DNA of 64,000 bases from Pedobacter sp. MC2016-14 (lineage in GTDB: Bacteria > Bacteroidota > Bacteroidia > Sphingobacteriales > Sphingobacteriaceae): contig NZ_JAJMPA010000001.1 of assembly GCF_020991475.1 (NCBI RefSeq), positions 2,790,001 through 2,854,000 on the forward strand, in the 5' to 3' direction. Made by a program: the position numbers and the translations under genes. This document shows positions 63,720-64,000 of the stretch, piece after piece. The notes beneath the pieces were generated by a model. That model saw only the letters and a list, made by a program, of their open reading frames with translations, ran no database searches and was not told the origin of the DNA. Within the stretch, counting starts at the first letter, position 1. Each line of letters begins with the position of its first letter.

Positions 63720-64000
63720 TCAATCTGCTTTAAAATGTTTGATCACTCTTTTGCCAAAAATACTGCTACCAATGCGAACCATGGTACTGCCTTGCTCAAT
63801 CGCAATTTTATAATCGGCAGACATGCCCATAGAGATTTCCTTAAAGGCTTCGTCTTTTCTAAAGAAGGATGCTTTTATACCATCAAACAATACTTTAAGC
63901 TCGTTAAATTCGTCTTTAATTTGCTTTTCCATTTTAGTGTTTGACGCAATTCCCATCAAACCAACAATGCGGATGTTTTTAAGCGCAGAAAATTGCTCGT
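63720..64000 (-). CDS. YggS-family PLP homeostasis protein, C-terminal part (runs off the window)
   Basis: About 93 C-terminal residues. The frame is open to the right edge and begins [20 protein letters not shown], then the family signature [30 protein letters not shown]. The PLP-Lys is beyond the edge. YggS proteins control PLP and amino-acid pools. It precedes aspartate kinase by 12 bp on the same strand, likely one operon. Confidence 0.9.
   Translation of the reverse strand, partial: EQFSALKNIRIVGLMGIASNTKMEKQIKDEFNELKVLFDGIKASFFRKDEAFKEISMGMSADYKIAIEQGSTMVRIGSSIFGKRVIKHFKAD

Overview
The window looks like a chromosomal segment of a Bacteroidota bacterium, most likely Sphingobacteriaceae and close to Pedobacter. 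This rests on protein families (type III glutamine synthetase, long-form PurM, Bacteroidota-type Lgt, DUF932 and IS110/IS21 remnants) and on many promoters with the Bacteroidota -7 box TAnnTTTG. No sequence search was possible, so the genus is an inference.

Layout. 1-6.2 kb: the end of a TetR repressor and an RND multidrug efflux operon (outer membrane factor, adaptor, pump). 6.4-9.9 kb: purM and glnN on the minus strand. 10.1-12.8 kb: VOC protein, TrmN6-type tRNA methyltransferase, phosphodiesterase and fructose-1,6-bisphosphatase. 13.0-18.4 kb: the imuA-imuB-dnaE2 mutasome operon, with a perfect 13-bp dyad laid over its promoter. 18.4-20.2 kb: three minus-strand genes for exported proteins of unknown function.

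20.2-36.6 kb is an accessory island that starts around a tRNA-His. It holds a broken serine recombinase, a DUF932 fragment, two tandem paralogues, a frameshifted IS110 element with a striking pair of structured non-coding repeats, a chromate-resistance cassette (ChrB-AraC fusion regulator, outer membrane protein, ChrA), a defence-like cluster (PD-(D/E)XK nuclease with a small partner, a coiled-coil protein, and a 1311-residue NACHT-type ATPase with a C-terminal nuclease-like domain), an internally deleted IS21 element and a secreted beta-propeller gene.

37-56.8 kb is mostly core: GlxA-type regulator, small enzymes, rnhA, purL, a TPR hybrid histidine kinase, an esterase, ubiX, mtaB, lgt, an Nfu protein, purB, then a sigma factor next to a membrane protein that joins an anti-sigma-like segment to a trypsin-like protease. 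56.9-59.6 kb is a 2.6-kb accessory patch bounded by 28-bp direct repeats (27/28 identical) made from a transcription terminator; it carries an ApeA-like HEPN protein, a candidate antiphage RNase. 59.6-64 kb returns to core genes: DUF72 protein, peroxiredoxin, a THUMP-like methyltransferase, aspartate kinase and the end of a YggS-family gene.

The best candidates for undescribed biology are the repeated hairpins upstream of the IS110 transposase (possible bridge RNA), the large NACHT-nuclease with its neighbours, the HEPN island inserted at a terminator, and the sigma/anti-sigma-protease pair.
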